Below are positions 16,965-25,579 of a stretch of 64,000 nt of DNA, piece by piece (within the stretch, counting starts at the first letter, position 1; every line of letters begins with the position of its first letter). The stretch spans positions 1,922,001 to 1,986,000 of the forward strand of contig NZ_CP137552.1 of NCBI RefSeq assembly GCF_039691755.1. Direction: 5' to 3'. This stretch comes from Halomonas sp. Bachu 37 (lineage in GTDB: Bacteria > Pseudomonadota > Gammaproteobacteria > Pseudomonadales > Halomonadaceae). The position numbers and the translations under genes are program-made. The notes under the pieces are model-generated. The model was not told where the DNA came from, made no database searches, and was given only the letters and a program-made list of their open reading frames with translations.

Positions 16965-18262
16965 AGATTTCCCGCCTCTTTTACCTCAGCAGCCTGTCGC
17001 TTTTCCTGGCCGCAAGCACAAACAGTGTCGCGGATACGCAACAGCAGTATGGCCCCAACCCCGACCTTCCAGAGCCGCAGCGCGGACTGTTGCCCGACAT
17101 GACGGTTCCCGAACCAGTGGAATGGGGCAATCAGCAACCGACAGTACCCGACGGCTATACCATCACGGCTATTGCCACCGGCCTCAAGGTGCCCCGCCAG
17201 ACCTTGGTACTGCCCAATGGCGATATCCTGGTGGCCGAAGGCAGAGGCGGCAATGCACCGCCACTGAAGCCCAAGGACTTCATCGCCGGTATCATCAAGT
17301 CAAAGGGGACCACCTCAGTCGAGAGCGGTGACCGCTTGACCCTGCTGCGGGATAACGACGGCGAGGGTACCTATGAAGAACAGACAGTTTTTGCCGAGGA
17401 CCTCAACGCGCCTTACGGGCTGGCTCTGGTGAATAACGACCTGTTCGTGGCCAATCAGGATGCGCTGGTACGCTTCGATTACGAGGAGGGCCAGACCCAG
17501 GCCAGCGGGCCGCCTGAAGAGATTGCGAAGCTACCTTCCGCAATCAACCACCACTGGACCAAGGCGATGACCGCCAGCGCCAATGGACGTTTTCTCTTTG
17601 TGGGTATCGGCTCCAACAGCAACATCACCGAACGCGGCATGACGGCGGAAGTCGACCGGGCCGAAGTGTGGCAGATCGATGCCCGCAGTGGGGCGCACAA
17701 GCCGTACGCGACGGGCTTGCGCAATCCTACTGCGCTGGCCATCCAGCCCGAGACGGACCAGCTGTGGGCAGTGGTAAACGAGCGCGACGAGCTGGGACCG
17801 GACCTGGTCCCCGACTATCTCACTACCGTTCAGGAAGGTGGGTTCTACGGCTGGCCCTACAGTTACTGGGGTCAGAATGTGGACCCACGCGTACGGCCAC
17901 AGGATCTTGAAAAAGTGGATTCAGCGATTGTGCCCGATTACAGCCTGGGCTCGCATGTAGCACCGCTCGGTCTTGCTTTCTCCACACCCGCCATGGGCGA
18001 TGAATTCGCGGAAGGGATATTCATCGGCGAACACGGCAGCTGGAACCGCGCTGATCCCGTGGGCTACAAGGTGGTCTTTGTGCCTTTCAGCAATGGTCAG
18101 CCCGACGGCGACCCCATCGATTTCGTGTCTGGATTCCTTACCGATGAGGGCAAGACTCGCGGGCGGCCGGTCGGCGTGACCGTTGACCCCAACGGCGCCC
18201 TCCTCATTGCCGACGACCTGACCAATGCCGTCTGGCGTGTAACACCGGATAGCGATGATTGA
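16961..18262 (+). CDS. Sorbosone dehydrogenase-family PQQ-type beta-propeller protein
   Basis: A 433-residue periplasmic protein. A signal peptide (1-24, ending SVA) is followed by a six-bladed glucose/sorbosone dehydrogenase-type propeller. Family blocks seen are LKVPRQTLVLPNGDILVAE, ATGLRNPTALAIQPETDQLWAVVNERDELG and FIGEHGSWNR. Related enzymes oxidise aldoses using PQQ; substrate and cofactor are not proven for this one. It is translationally coupled to the DUF2231 membrane protein and followed by a terminator hairpin. Confidence 0.88.
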   Translation: MKISRLFYLSSLSLFLAASTNSVADTQQQYGPNPDLPEPQRGLLPDMTVPEPVEWGNQQPTVPDGYTITAIATGLKVPRQTLVLPNGDILVAEGRGGNAPPLKPKDFIAGIIKSKGTTSVESGDRLTLLRDNDGEGTYEEQTVFAEDLNAPYGLALVNNDLFVANQDALVRFDYEEGQTQASGPPEEIAKLPSAINHHWTKAMTASANGRFLFVGIGSNSNITERGMTAEVDRAEVWQIDARSGAHKPYATGLRNPTALAIQPETDQLWAVVNERDELGPDLVPDYLTTVQEGGFYGWPYSYWGQNVDPRVRPQDLEKVDSAIVPDYSLGSHVAPLGLAFSTPAMGDEFAEGIFIGEHGSWNRADPVGYKVVFVPFSNGQPDGDPIDFVSGFLTDEGKTRGRPVGVTVDPNGALLIADDLTNAVWRVTPDSDD

Positions 18263-18281
18263 GGCGATCATCCAGAAACGT

Positions 18282-18312
18282 GAAGGCGGCGGACGTGGAA
18301 TCGCCGTCTTTA
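18282..18312 (+). terminator. Hairpin after sorbosone dehydrogenase gene
   Basis: AAGGCGGCG and CGCCGTCTTT form a stem of about 9 bp with one G-T pair around a 10-base loop. The 3' arm ends in TTT, then ACTGC. Confidence 0.55.
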
Positions 18313-18338
18313 CTGCTATTTATCCCTGGAGGCCGTAC

Positions 18339-18902
18339 ATGATCGAGTCATTAGCAGAACTCGAAGAAGTCAGAAGCTCCTGTCATACGATGGTAACGAG
18401 GAGTTCAAGACTATCAGCCGGCACCGCCATGGTTCCCGTACCTGGCCTGGATGTGGGTTCGGACGTTGCCATATTGATGCGACTGATACCCAAGATTAAT
18501 GAAAAATTCGGTTTATCGCCTGAACAGATCGAAGGGCTCGATACCGAATCAAAGCTATTCGTGATGACGGCCATTTCAAATACCGGAAGCAAGATGGCCG
18601 GGAAATACATCACCAGAAAACTGATCGTGATGCTTCTCAACAGAATGGCAGGCCGAGTAGCCGCCAAGGGAGTGACGAAGTTCGTACCCTTCGTCGGCAG
18701 CGCCGTGGCAGGCGGCATCAGCTATACCGCCATGAAATACATGGGCAACAGTCACGTCGAAGATTGTTATCAAATCGCCTTGGCGACACTACAAAAAGAC
18801 CAGCTTGAAGCTGCTGTTCTGGCCGCTCCCGAGCCAACGCCCGACTCGAAGTTGAGGCCGAAAGATACTTTCGACATAGACGACCCGACGATTACCGGTT
18901 AG
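18339..18902 (+). CDS. DUF697-like membrane-associated protein, function unknown
   Basis: A 187-residue protein starting MIESLAELEEVRSSCHTMVTR. Its centre resembles DUF697/YcjF-type segments: GTAMVPVPGLDVGSDVAILMRL, then AAKGVTKFVPFVGSAVAGGISY, two Gly/Ala/Pro-rich amphipathic hairpins usually linked to GTPase or stress proteins. The start follows TGGAGG. The C-terminal 30 residues are acidic and probably disordered. No partner GTPase is nearby, which is unusual for this domain. The resemblance is by eye and moderate. Confidence 0.7.
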   Translation: MIESLAELEEVRSSCHTMVTRSSRLSAGTAMVPVPGLDVGSDVAILMRLIPKINEKFGLSPEQIEGLDTESKLFVMTAISNTGSKMAGKYITRKLIVMLLNRMAGRVAAKGVTKFVPFVGSAVAGGISYTAMKYMGNSHVEDCYQIALATLQKDQLEAAVLAAPEPTPDSKLRPKDTFDIDDPTITG

Positions 18903-18965
18903 CGTAACTTCGCCCCTCTGCTCTGCCGTATAGCGGTTCGCTAGTGGCGACGAAACTGCCTGGGA

Positions 18966-19766
18966 TCATGTTGATTGCGGACTCGGTAATGTAATGACGC
19001 CTTTGAAATAAGGCGCCACCTGCCCTTTTATCATTACGCGCTCGCCTTTCACTTCGCAGGTTAGCTGCCCTTTGCGTTGCCCGCCCTGCTGGGCGATCAG
19101 GCACGTTTTATCCAGCTTGGCTGCCCAGTATGGTGCCAGCGAAGTATGGGCCGAGCCGGTTACCGGGTCTTCCTCCACTCCCGCCTTGGGGCCGAACCAG
19201 CGCGAGACAAAATCCACATCGCTGCCTTTGGCGGTAACGGCAATGCCACGCCCCGGCAGCAGCTTCAACCGCTGCATATCGGGTGCCAGCGACTCGATCA
19301 GCTTGGCCTCGCTAACCACGGCCACGATATCATCGGAAATCAGCAGTTCCTCGATCTCGCGAATTCCCAGAGCTGCGGCTACTTCGGCTTCCATTGCCAA
19401 CGGCTTGAGCGTTTTGGCTGGAAAATCCATGACCAGTTCGTCGCCTTCACGTTGCACCGAAAGCTCGCCGCTGCGCGTCTCGAAGTAAAGCGTCTCCGCG
19501 GTCTCACCAAGCGCATTGAATATCACCCACGCTGTCGCCAGCGTGGCATGGCCGCATAAATCCACCTCGACAGACGGTGTGAACCAGCGCAGGTGATAGC
19601 CGGTTTCCGTGGGCACAAAAAAGGCGGTTTCCGAAAGGTTGTTCTCGGCAGCGATAGCCTGCATCAGGGCATCATCGAGCCAAGTTTCCAGCGGACAGAC
19701 CGCCGCCGGGTTACCCTCGAAGGGCTTGGATGCAAAGGCGTCCACTTGGTAAAGGTCGAGTTTCAT
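18966..19766 (-). CDS. PhzF-family isomerase/epimerase
   Basis: A 266-residue two-domain protein of the diaminopimelate-epimerase-like fold. The start MKLDLYQVDAFASKPFEGNP is a standard PhzF opening; NLSETAFF carries the conserved catalytic Glu, and LCGHATLATAWV and DPVTGSAHTSLAPYW are the two phosphate-loop-like signatures. In phenazine makers PhzF isomerises DHHA; most homologues, as here, stand outside any phenazine cluster and have unknown substrates. Confidence 0.9.
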   Translation of the reverse strand: MKLDLYQVDAFASKPFEGNPAAVCPLETWLDDALMQAIAAENNLSETAFFVPTETGYHLRWFTPSVEVDLCGHATLATAWVIFNALGETAETLYFETRSGELSVQREGDELVMDFPAKTLKPLAMEAEVAAALGIREIEELLISDDIVAVVSEAKLIESLAPDMQRLKLLPGRGIAVTAKGSDVDFVSRWFGPKAGVEEDPVTGSAHTSLAPYWAAKLDKTCLIAQQGGQRKGQLTCEVKGERVMIKGQVAPYFKGVITLPSPQST

Positions 19767-19860
19767 TACAGAATCGGCAGTTATCAAAAAGAGCAGTTAT
19801 CAATAGGAGAAGACTAAAACGATAACGTTAAGTGCCGCGAACGCCAAGCAATGCCAGCCG

Positions 19861-20106
19861 TCAGTACTCGTTATCGTATATTTCACCGCCGTCATAGTCC
19901 TGATTGTCGTCAGGGTCCGAGCCGGGTTCGTTCGAGGTAGCGCGCTCGAAACTGCGTGCGGCCTCGATGGCATCGGGCTCGTTGTCATGGCGGGAAACCT
20001 CGGCGGGACCGTTCGGGTCGCTTATATCAACCACCCGCCATCCTGACACCAGAATGCTGTCTTCTCGCTCTTCTGTGATGGGTTCGACACGTGCCGTGCG
20101 AGTCAT
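19861..20106 (-). CDS. Acidic hypothetical protein
   Basis: An 81-residue protein starting MTRTARVEPITEEREDSIL behind AAGGAGG, so translation is credible. The middle (GWRVVDISDPNGPAEVSRHDNEPDAIEAAR) resembles the short beta-alpha units of DUF2188-type proteins. The tail is Asp/Glu/Tyr-rich. The high acidity fits the proteome of a salt-tolerant organism. No function is assigned. Confidence 0.6.
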   Translation of the reverse strand: MTRTARVEPITEEREDSILVSGWRVVDISDPNGPAEVSRHDNEPDAIEAARSFERATSNEPGSDPDDNQDYDGGEIYDNEY

Positions 20107-20337
20107 AACACCTCCTTGGTCAATACTCCCTCTCTGTATAGCCCAAAATCGCGCCACGTAAACCCAGTAGCGTTAGAGACGCTCACCTCAGCCATATTCA
20201 GCTGGGCATTGCCGCCCCCTGATGTGCCCCATTGACGCCCCCTGTCGGCGCGTTTGCGGATGCTCGTCGCTCGGGTAATCGGGATTTTTCAGGCGAGATT
20301 GGATAGTGCATCTTGTTATTTAGCCCAACCAGCCTAA

Positions 20338-20368
20338 TATACCATCCATATGGATGGTATACGGATGG
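20338..20368 (+). promoter_or_regulatory. 24-bp perfect palindrome plus third half-site, RHH operator
   Basis: Positions 20338-20361 form a perfect palindrome with arms TATACCATCCAT and ATGGATGGTATA. A further GGATGG half-site at 20363-20368 repeats the one at 20352-20357 with 11-bp spacing, one helical turn. The array lies 52 bp before the ribbon-helix-helix gene, as expected for autoregulation, since such dimers bind short sites one turn apart. Regulator identity is inference. Confidence 0.65.
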
Positions 20369-20420
20369 CTAAATAGCCGCCTGAATGATTCCCCGATAGC
20401 AGATCAACGAGGCATAACCC

Positions 20421-20837
20421 ATGAGCGTGCATGAACTGCGCCGCAAGACCGGCGACTCCAGCGAAAAGATCACCATCAACCTGGGGGTCGTCGACCTGGG
20501 GCAGATCGATCTCCTGGTTCAGGAAGGGTTTTACTCCAATCGCACCGACCTGATCCGCACGGCCATTCGTAACCAGTTGGCGACCCATGCCGAAGTGGTC
20601 AAGGAGACCGTGACCCGCAAGGCCTTCGTGCTGGGGCTGGAGCATTACAGCCGTGAGGATCTGGAAGCCCTGCAGAAGGCGGGCGAGAAGCTGCAGATTC
20701 AGGTCCTGGGCATGGCCAGCATCGCCGACGACGTATCACCGGAGCTTGCCCGCGCCACCATCGAGTCGGTGGTCGTGCTGGGCGCTCTGCATGCCAGCCG
20801 GGCGGTCAAGGCCGCCCTGGCGGACCGAATCCACTGA
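20421..20837 (+). CDS. Ribbon-helix-helix (CopG-like) transcriptional regulator
   Basis: A 138-residue regulator. KITINLGVVDLGQIDLLVQEGFYSNRTDLIR-type content at residues about 16-50 gives the beta strand plus two helices of a ribbon-helix-helix domain. The remaining 80 residues form a helical effector or oligomerisation part with no known ligand motif. It sits 16 bp upstream of the PHB-depolymerase-type esterase and downstream of a palindromic operator, so it probably represses this two-gene unit. Confidence 0.85.
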   Translation: MSVHELRRKTGDSSEKITINLGVVDLGQIDLLVQEGFYSNRTDLIRTAIRNQLATHAEVVKETVTRKAFVLGLEHYSREDLEALQKAGEKLQIQVLGMASIADDVSPELARATIESVVVLGALHASRAVKAALADRIH

Positions 20838-20853
20838 ATCAGGAATAGCGACG

Positions 20854-22122
20854 ATGATCGATGCAACGATGGCGAAGCGAATGGAAGAAGCGACGCGGCT
20901 AACGCGGGCCGGAAAGCTGCACGAGGCCATGGCCATACTGCAGGGAGCGATGCCCGGGGGAAAGGATGAGGCGAGCAATGACGAAACGCCGGATAATTTC
21001 GAGGGCAATACCTACGAGGGAAGCTGGCATGTCGTCGATGAAGAAGTAACGGAGTCGAAGCCCGGTTGGTCGAAAGGAGCGGAGGGTTCAACCACTGACG
21101 GGTTCCCGAATGGCGATATGGGAGTGCCTGCCGCATGGCGCGAGACGTGGCTCAAGTTTCGCGACACCGCAGCGCAGTTTGAGAGAGCACAGCCCGAGCA
21201 TGCCAAGGGTACTTTTGAGAAAGCACAGCCGGGCGCGTTTACAGCCGGTCGCTTCAGCAATCATGTCGGCACGCGCGACTACAAGCTGTATATCCCCAGC
21301 GGCCATCACGGCCAGGCACTACCGCTTGTGGTCATGCTGCATGGTTGCACGCAGAATCCCGATGACTTCGCCGCCGGCACCAACATGAACCGGCTGGCTG
21401 AAGAGCAGCTGTGCTGCGTGCTCTATCCAGCCCAGCCAATGAGTGCCAACAGCTCGAAGTGCTGGAACTGGTTCAAGGCCGAAGACCAGCAACGCGAGGG
21501 CGGTGAGCCGGCGATCTTGGCCGGCATGACCCGAGAGGTGATCGACACCCACGGACTCGATGCGAGCCGGGTCTATGTCGCCGGGCTCTCGGCGGGCGGC
21601 GCCATGGCAACGACCCTGGCAATGACCTACCCGGATCTCTTCGCGGCGGTGGGCGTCCACTCCGGGCTCCCCCACGGCGTGGCGCAGAGCCTCCCCGATG
21701 CCCTGGGTGCGATGCAGGGCGGCACGGGCCCCTTGGGCGGCGGCGCAGCGCGGGAGACCGGGTGGGCGTCACAGGTGCCTGCCATCATTTTTCATGGCGA
21801 CCGCGACACGACCGTACACCCCAGTAATGCGGATCGCGTTGCCGCTCAGTACATCGCCACGCGCAAGAGTAATAAGACGAAGAGCGAACGTGGGGGAAAC
21901 GCTAGAATCACGGTCGAGCAAGGCCGGGTGACCAATGGCCATGCCTATACGCGAACTACGCATTTAGACGAGAAAGGCGAGCCGCGGCTGGAGCAGTGGT
22001 GGATACAGGGCTCAGGCCACGCCTGGTCGGGAGGCAGTGCGCAGGGAACCTATACCGATCCCAAGGGCCCGAATGCCACCAAGGAAATGCTGCGCTTCTT
22101 CTATCAACAGCAGTTGGGCTGA
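20854..22122 (+). CDS. PHB depolymerase-family alpha/beta hydrolase esterase
   Basis: A 422-residue hydrolase. The N-terminal 140 residues are a charged, probably disordered extension; the esterase domain begins near RDYKLYIPSG. Oxyanion-region LVVMLHGCTQNPDDFAAGTNMN, nucleophile elbow GLSAGGAM, acid site FHGDRDTTVHPSN and final His in GSGHAWSGG are visible, so the Ser-Asp-His triad is complete. No signal peptide is seen, so it is likely intracellular. Candidate substrates are PHB, short polyesters or feruloyl esters. The start is ATG 20854 behind AGGAA. Confidence 0.87.
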   Translation: MIDATMAKRMEEATRLTRAGKLHEAMAILQGAMPGGKDEASNDETPDNFEGNTYEGSWHVVDEEVTESKPGWSKGAEGSTTDGFPNGDMGVPAAWRETWLKFRDTAAQFERAQPEHAKGTFEKAQPGAFTAGRFSNHVGTRDYKLYIPSGHHGQALPLVVMLHGCTQNPDDFAAGTNMNRLAEEQLCCVLYPAQPMSANSSKCWNWFKAEDQQREGGEPAILAGMTREVIDTHGLDASRVYVAGLSAGGAMATTLAMTYPDLFAAVGVHSGLPHGVAQSLPDALGAMQGGTGPLGGGAARETGWASQVPAIIFHGDRDTTVHPSNADRVAAQYIATRKSNKTKSERGGNARITVEQGRVTNGHAYTRTTHLDEKGEPRLEQWWIQGSGHAWSGGSAQGTYTDPKGPNATKEMLRFFYQQQLG

Positions 22123-22123
22123 A

Positions 22124-22179
22124 CGCAGCGCGGGCCAATCAACTCAGCAATAGTCGCTGCCAGCAATAGCCGCGCTGCG
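22124..22179. terminator. Long-loop inverted repeat between convergent genes
   Basis: CGCAGCGCGG (22124-22133) and CCGCGCTGCG (22170-22179) are perfect 10-bp arms around 36 bases. It may act as a weak bidirectional terminator for the esterase and the TonB receptor; there is no clear T tract. Confidence 0.4.
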
Positions 22180-22203
22180 CCTCAGGATATGGGAAACATA
22201 CCA

Positions 22204-24330
22204 TCACCAGCGATAGCTCACTTTTGCGGTGATTTCGCGCCCCGGATTGTAGTAGTCAGCCGTGCCTGACCCGACCACGTGCTGCTCGTCAAGCAGGTTG
22301 CTGACATTGACGGCCAGGTCGGCGTCCTGGGTGAGCTGGTAGCTGAAAGCCGCATCAAAGAGCGTTGCCGCATCGCTCTTGGACGTATTGGCGGCATCGA
22401 AGTAGTAGGAATCAACATAGCGGGCGCCGAGCCCAACACTCATATCCTGATTCGGAAGCGTGTAATGAGCCCACAGCGACGCCGTATGTTTCGGTGCTGC
22501 GGTGAACTCGTTACCCTCTCTGGCTGCATTGCTGTCGCGTACCACTTCCGACTCCATATAGGAATAACCGCCGGTCAGGCTCAAGTCGTCGGTCAGCTCG
22601 ACCTTGGCCTCCAGGTCAAGTCCTCGAACGCGGGATTCGCCGATGGTTTCCCGTTCGATCACGCCATTGTCCTGCACGACCGCAATAGTGACGTCGTCCC
22701 TGGTCAGGTCATAGATAGCTGCCGAAAACAGCGCATTCGTACCAAAGGGAGAATATTTCGCACCAATTTCGTACTGTTCACCCCGTTCAGGCTCGACGCC
22801 GATCGTGGGCGGTGCGACAGATTCCACCATGCTGACATAGGCGGAAACTTCGTCGGTGACGCGATAGGTCAGCGCACCGCGAAGTGAGGTCTCGGAGAAG
22901 TCATCGGAATCGGTGACACCGGCCATGTTGGTACCGGAGACATCCAGTGAGTCGTTGCGCGCACCCGCTGTCACAATGAACCGATCATAGAAGGACAGGT
23001 TCTGTGTCAGGAAGAGCGACTTGGTGGTGTAGTCCTGCTTATTGCTGCTATAGACATTCAGGCTGCTCGGCGCGCCGCTAAAGACAGGATTTTCGATATC
23101 GATGGAGGTCGCATCGCCGTAAAACGAGCTGTCTTCGGTTGAGGCATCGCGATACTCGACTCCCACAAGCGTGCTGCTATCAACCCAGTCAAAGCGGGCG
23201 TCGTATTGCAGGATAGCGTTGCCGATCACTTCCTGGGCTTCGTTGTCGGTGCCGAAGTAATCACGATCCACCACGCTACCGACCCGCGCCGCAGAGTCAG
23301 TGATATAAACGTAACCGAAGTCGTCGGTCAGGTCGCTGTAACGCAGGTTGCCCCGCAGGGTCAGGCCGTTGTCGAAATCGTGGGTGAGCTGCCCGGTGAG
23401 GCTGGTACGCTCGACATCGTGATAGTTGAAGCCAGGCTCGCCAAAGAACTCGTCGCGGCCATACTCCCGGTCAAGCGGATAACCACCGCTATTGGGGGTA
23501 TCATCACGCTTCAGGTAATCGAAGATAACGCTTGCTGAGGTGTAATCTGTCGGCTCCCAGGCCAGGCCGCCCATCAAGAAGCCGTTGTTGTCCTTGGAGT
23601 GATCGTATTCCCGATCGCTGTCCCGGATAGTGCCGGTGAAACGGTAGGCGACTGTCTCGTCAGCGTTTAGCGTGTCACCCACATCTAAGCCAGCCTCTTT
23701 TGCATCGAATGAACCGTAGGAGAGATAGCCCTCCCCAAACCGCTCAAAGCGTGGCCGCTTGCTCACGAAGTTGACCGAGCCACCTGGATCCGCCGGGCCA
23801 AACAGGGTGGAGTTGGCGCCGCGCAATACTTCAACGCGCTCGTAGGCGTAAGGCTCTTCGCGTACACCGCGCATCGAGCCTTGCGTCAGCCCATCACGGT
23901 AGGTAGTCGCCTGGAATCCGCGAATTTTAAAATAGTCATTACGGTCATCGGTACCGTAATAATCGGTGAGGACGCCTGGCGTATATTGCAGCACTTCCTC
24001 GGTGGTAGAGGCGTTGCGCTGCTCAATCTCTTTCTCAGTAATGACCGACACGGAGGCAGGTGTATCAAGAATACTGGTGGCGACCTTACCACCCACCCAA
24101 AGCTCCTGAGCTACTATCGAATTGGCATCATCATCAGCGTAGGCCTGGGCGTTGACGATAATGGGGGCGAGACGATATCCCTCGTTATCGTCACCGCCTT
24201 CGCCGGTTTCCTGAGCGCTCCCGAGCATGGGAATACTCACCAGCGTTGTGCCGCACAGAATGGCGGTAGTGGTCTGCTGCCACCGTACCCGACTTGCGTT
24301 GCGCCGGACTGTGCTATTGCTATCAGTCAT
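22204..24330 (-). CDS. TonB-dependent siderophore receptor
   Basis: A 708-residue receptor of the ferrichrome/ferrioxamine-type branch. Signal peptide to about residue 39, then plug blocks TPASVSVITEKEIEQRNAS, IRGFQATTYRDG and YERVEVLRGANSTLFGPADPGG, and a 22-strand barrel ending in the Trp of VSYRW. It faces the binding-protein/permease operon across a region with Fur-like boxes, so it is probably its cognate outer-membrane gate. The ferric chelate is unknown; siderophore synthesis genes are not in the window, so use of a foreign siderophore is likely. Confidence 0.92.
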   Translation of the reverse strand: MTDSNSTVRRNASRVRWQQTTTAILCGTTLVSIPMLGSAQETGEGGDDNEGYRLAPIIVNAQAYADDDANSIVAQELWVGGKVATSILDTPASVSVITEKEIEQRNASTTEEVLQYTPGVLTDYYGTDDRNDYFKIRGFQATTYRDGLTQGSMRGVREEPYAYERVEVLRGANSTLFGPADPGGSVNFVSKRPRFERFGEGYLSYGSFDAKEAGLDVGDTLNADETVAYRFTGTIRDSDREYDHSKDNNGFLMGGLAWEPTDYTSASVIFDYLKRDDTPNSGGYPLDREYGRDEFFGEPGFNYHDVERTSLTGQLTHDFDNGLTLRGNLRYSDLTDDFGYVYITDSAARVGSVVDRDYFGTDNEAQEVIGNAILQYDARFDWVDSSTLVGVEYRDASTEDSSFYGDATSIDIENPVFSGAPSSLNVYSSNKQDYTTKSLFLTQNLSFYDRFIVTAGARNDSLDVSGTNMAGVTDSDDFSETSLRGALTYRVTDEVSAYVSMVESVAPPTIGVEPERGEQYEIGAKYSPFGTNALFSAAIYDLTRDDVTIAVVQDNGVIERETIGESRVRGLDLEAKVELTDDLSLTGGYSYMESEVVRDSNAAREGNEFTAAPKHTASLWAHYTLPNQDMSVGLGARYVDSYYFDAANTSKSDAATLFDAAFSYQLTQDADLAVNVSNLLDEQHVVGSGTADYYNPGREITAKVSYRW

Positions 24331-24430
24331 GTTGAAGATCCCTTGAATGAATAAACCTACCCTTGCGCCTTGTGATTCTCTTTTGAAAGGCCGACAGAGT
24401 ATCCGAAGCTAGCATCCCCGAGTCAAGAGT

Positions 24431-24484
24431 GATAATGTCAATCACAATCATTTAGTTGAACTTTTGATAATAATTATAATACAC
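24431..24484. promoter_or_regulatory. Two Fur-like boxes in divergent siderophore-uptake promoter region
   Basis: GATAATGTCAATCACAATC (24431-24449) matches 15 of 19 positions of the GATAATGATAATCATTATC consensus. GATAATAATTATAATACAC (24466-24484) matches 12. They lie between the divergent receptor and binding-protein genes and would let Fur-iron repress both. Matches counted by eye. Confidence 0.7.
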
Positions 24485-24592
24485 AGTGGCGACATGTATC
24501 GCCTGGACTATCGGTCATATATCTAGACGCTGCGTGCTTACCACTCAGTGAGAATTATTCGTTATTTATGTCTTAAGCTTTTGGAGAAGGCT

Positions 24593-25579
24593 ATGGCCCT
24601 GTTCCATAGACATCTGAGCGCCTGTGTGGCGCTTCTTGCTGCGTGCGGCCTCGGCGCTGCGCCAGTCGGTGCGCAGCAATACCCTCTTGAAATCGACCAC
24701 GCCCTGGGCACCACCGTGCTCACAGGAAAACCCGAGCGAATAGCCACCGTGGCCTGGGCCAATCACGAAGTACCACTGGCGCTTGGCGTGGTGCCGGTCG
24801 GTTTTGCCGCCGCCAACTTTGGCGACGACGACGGCAACGGCCTGCTGCCCTGGGTGGATGCCCGACTTGAAGCGCTGGACGCCACGCCCCCCGCCCTATT
24901 CGATGAAGGCGACGGCATCGATTTTGAAGCCGTGGCCGAAAGCCGGCCCGATGTGATTCTGGCCGCCTACTCGGGGCTTAGTCAGGCGGATTACACCACC
25001 TTGAGCCAGATTGCCCCGGTAGTGGCCTACCCAGAAGGCCCTTGGGCGACCGACTGGCGCGACATGATCCGCCTGAACAGCATAGGCATGGCGGAGGAAG
25101 GCCAGGCGCTCGTCGAAGAACTCGAGGCGCAGATTGCCGACACCGCCGACAACCATCCCGAACTTGCGGGCAAGACGGCCATGTTCGTGACCCACCTTGA
25201 CCCCACCAACCTGGGGCGCATTTCGTTCTACACCGACAACGACGCCCGGGTGCGGTTTTTCCACGACCTGGGGCTGGCGTCCCCCGACGTGGTCAAGCAG
25301 AACTCCACGCCCGGTAAGTTCGCCGGCGAAATCAGCTCCGAGCTGATCGACGAGCTCAACGATGTGGATATTCTGGTCACCTACGGCGGCCAACCGCTGA
25401 TCGAACAGCTCAACTCGCATCCGCTCACCTCCCGCTTACCGGTGGTGGAAAACGGCGCCATTGTCATGCTCGGCAATACCCCGCTGGGCACGGCGGCCAA
25501 CCCTACTCCCATGTCGATTTCATGGTTACTGAACGATTATGCAGACCTGCTCGCAGAAGCCGCACGCAAGTCAGACTAA
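24593..25579 (+). CDS. Iron-siderophore ABC transporter substrate-binding protein
   Basis: A 328-residue FecB/FhuD-type binding protein. The start is ATG 24593 behind GGAGAAGG. The leader has an LAAC at residues 15-18 that could be a lipobox, but a VGAQ signal-peptidase-I site at about 28 is also possible. PERIATVAWANHEVPLALGVVPVG and ESRPDVILAAYSGLSQADYTTLSQIAPVVAYPEG are standard blocks of this family. It delivers a ferric chelate to the two FecCD permeases downstream, whose first gene overlaps it by 41 bp. Confidence 0.92.
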   Translation: MALFHRHLSACVALLAACGLGAAPVGAQQYPLEIDHALGTTVLTGKPERIATVAWANHEVPLALGVVPVGFAAANFGDDDGNGLLPWVDARLEALDATPPALFDEGDGIDFEAVAESRPDVILAAYSGLSQADYTTLSQIAPVVAYPEGPWATDWRDMIRLNSIGMAEEGQALVEELEAQIADTADNHPELAGKTAMFVTHLDPTNLGRISFYTDNDARVRFFHDLGLASPDVVKQNSTPGKFAGEISSELIDELNDVDILVTYGGQPLIEQLNSHPLTSRLPVVENGAIVMLGNTPLGTAANPTPMSISWLLNDYADLLAEAARKSD

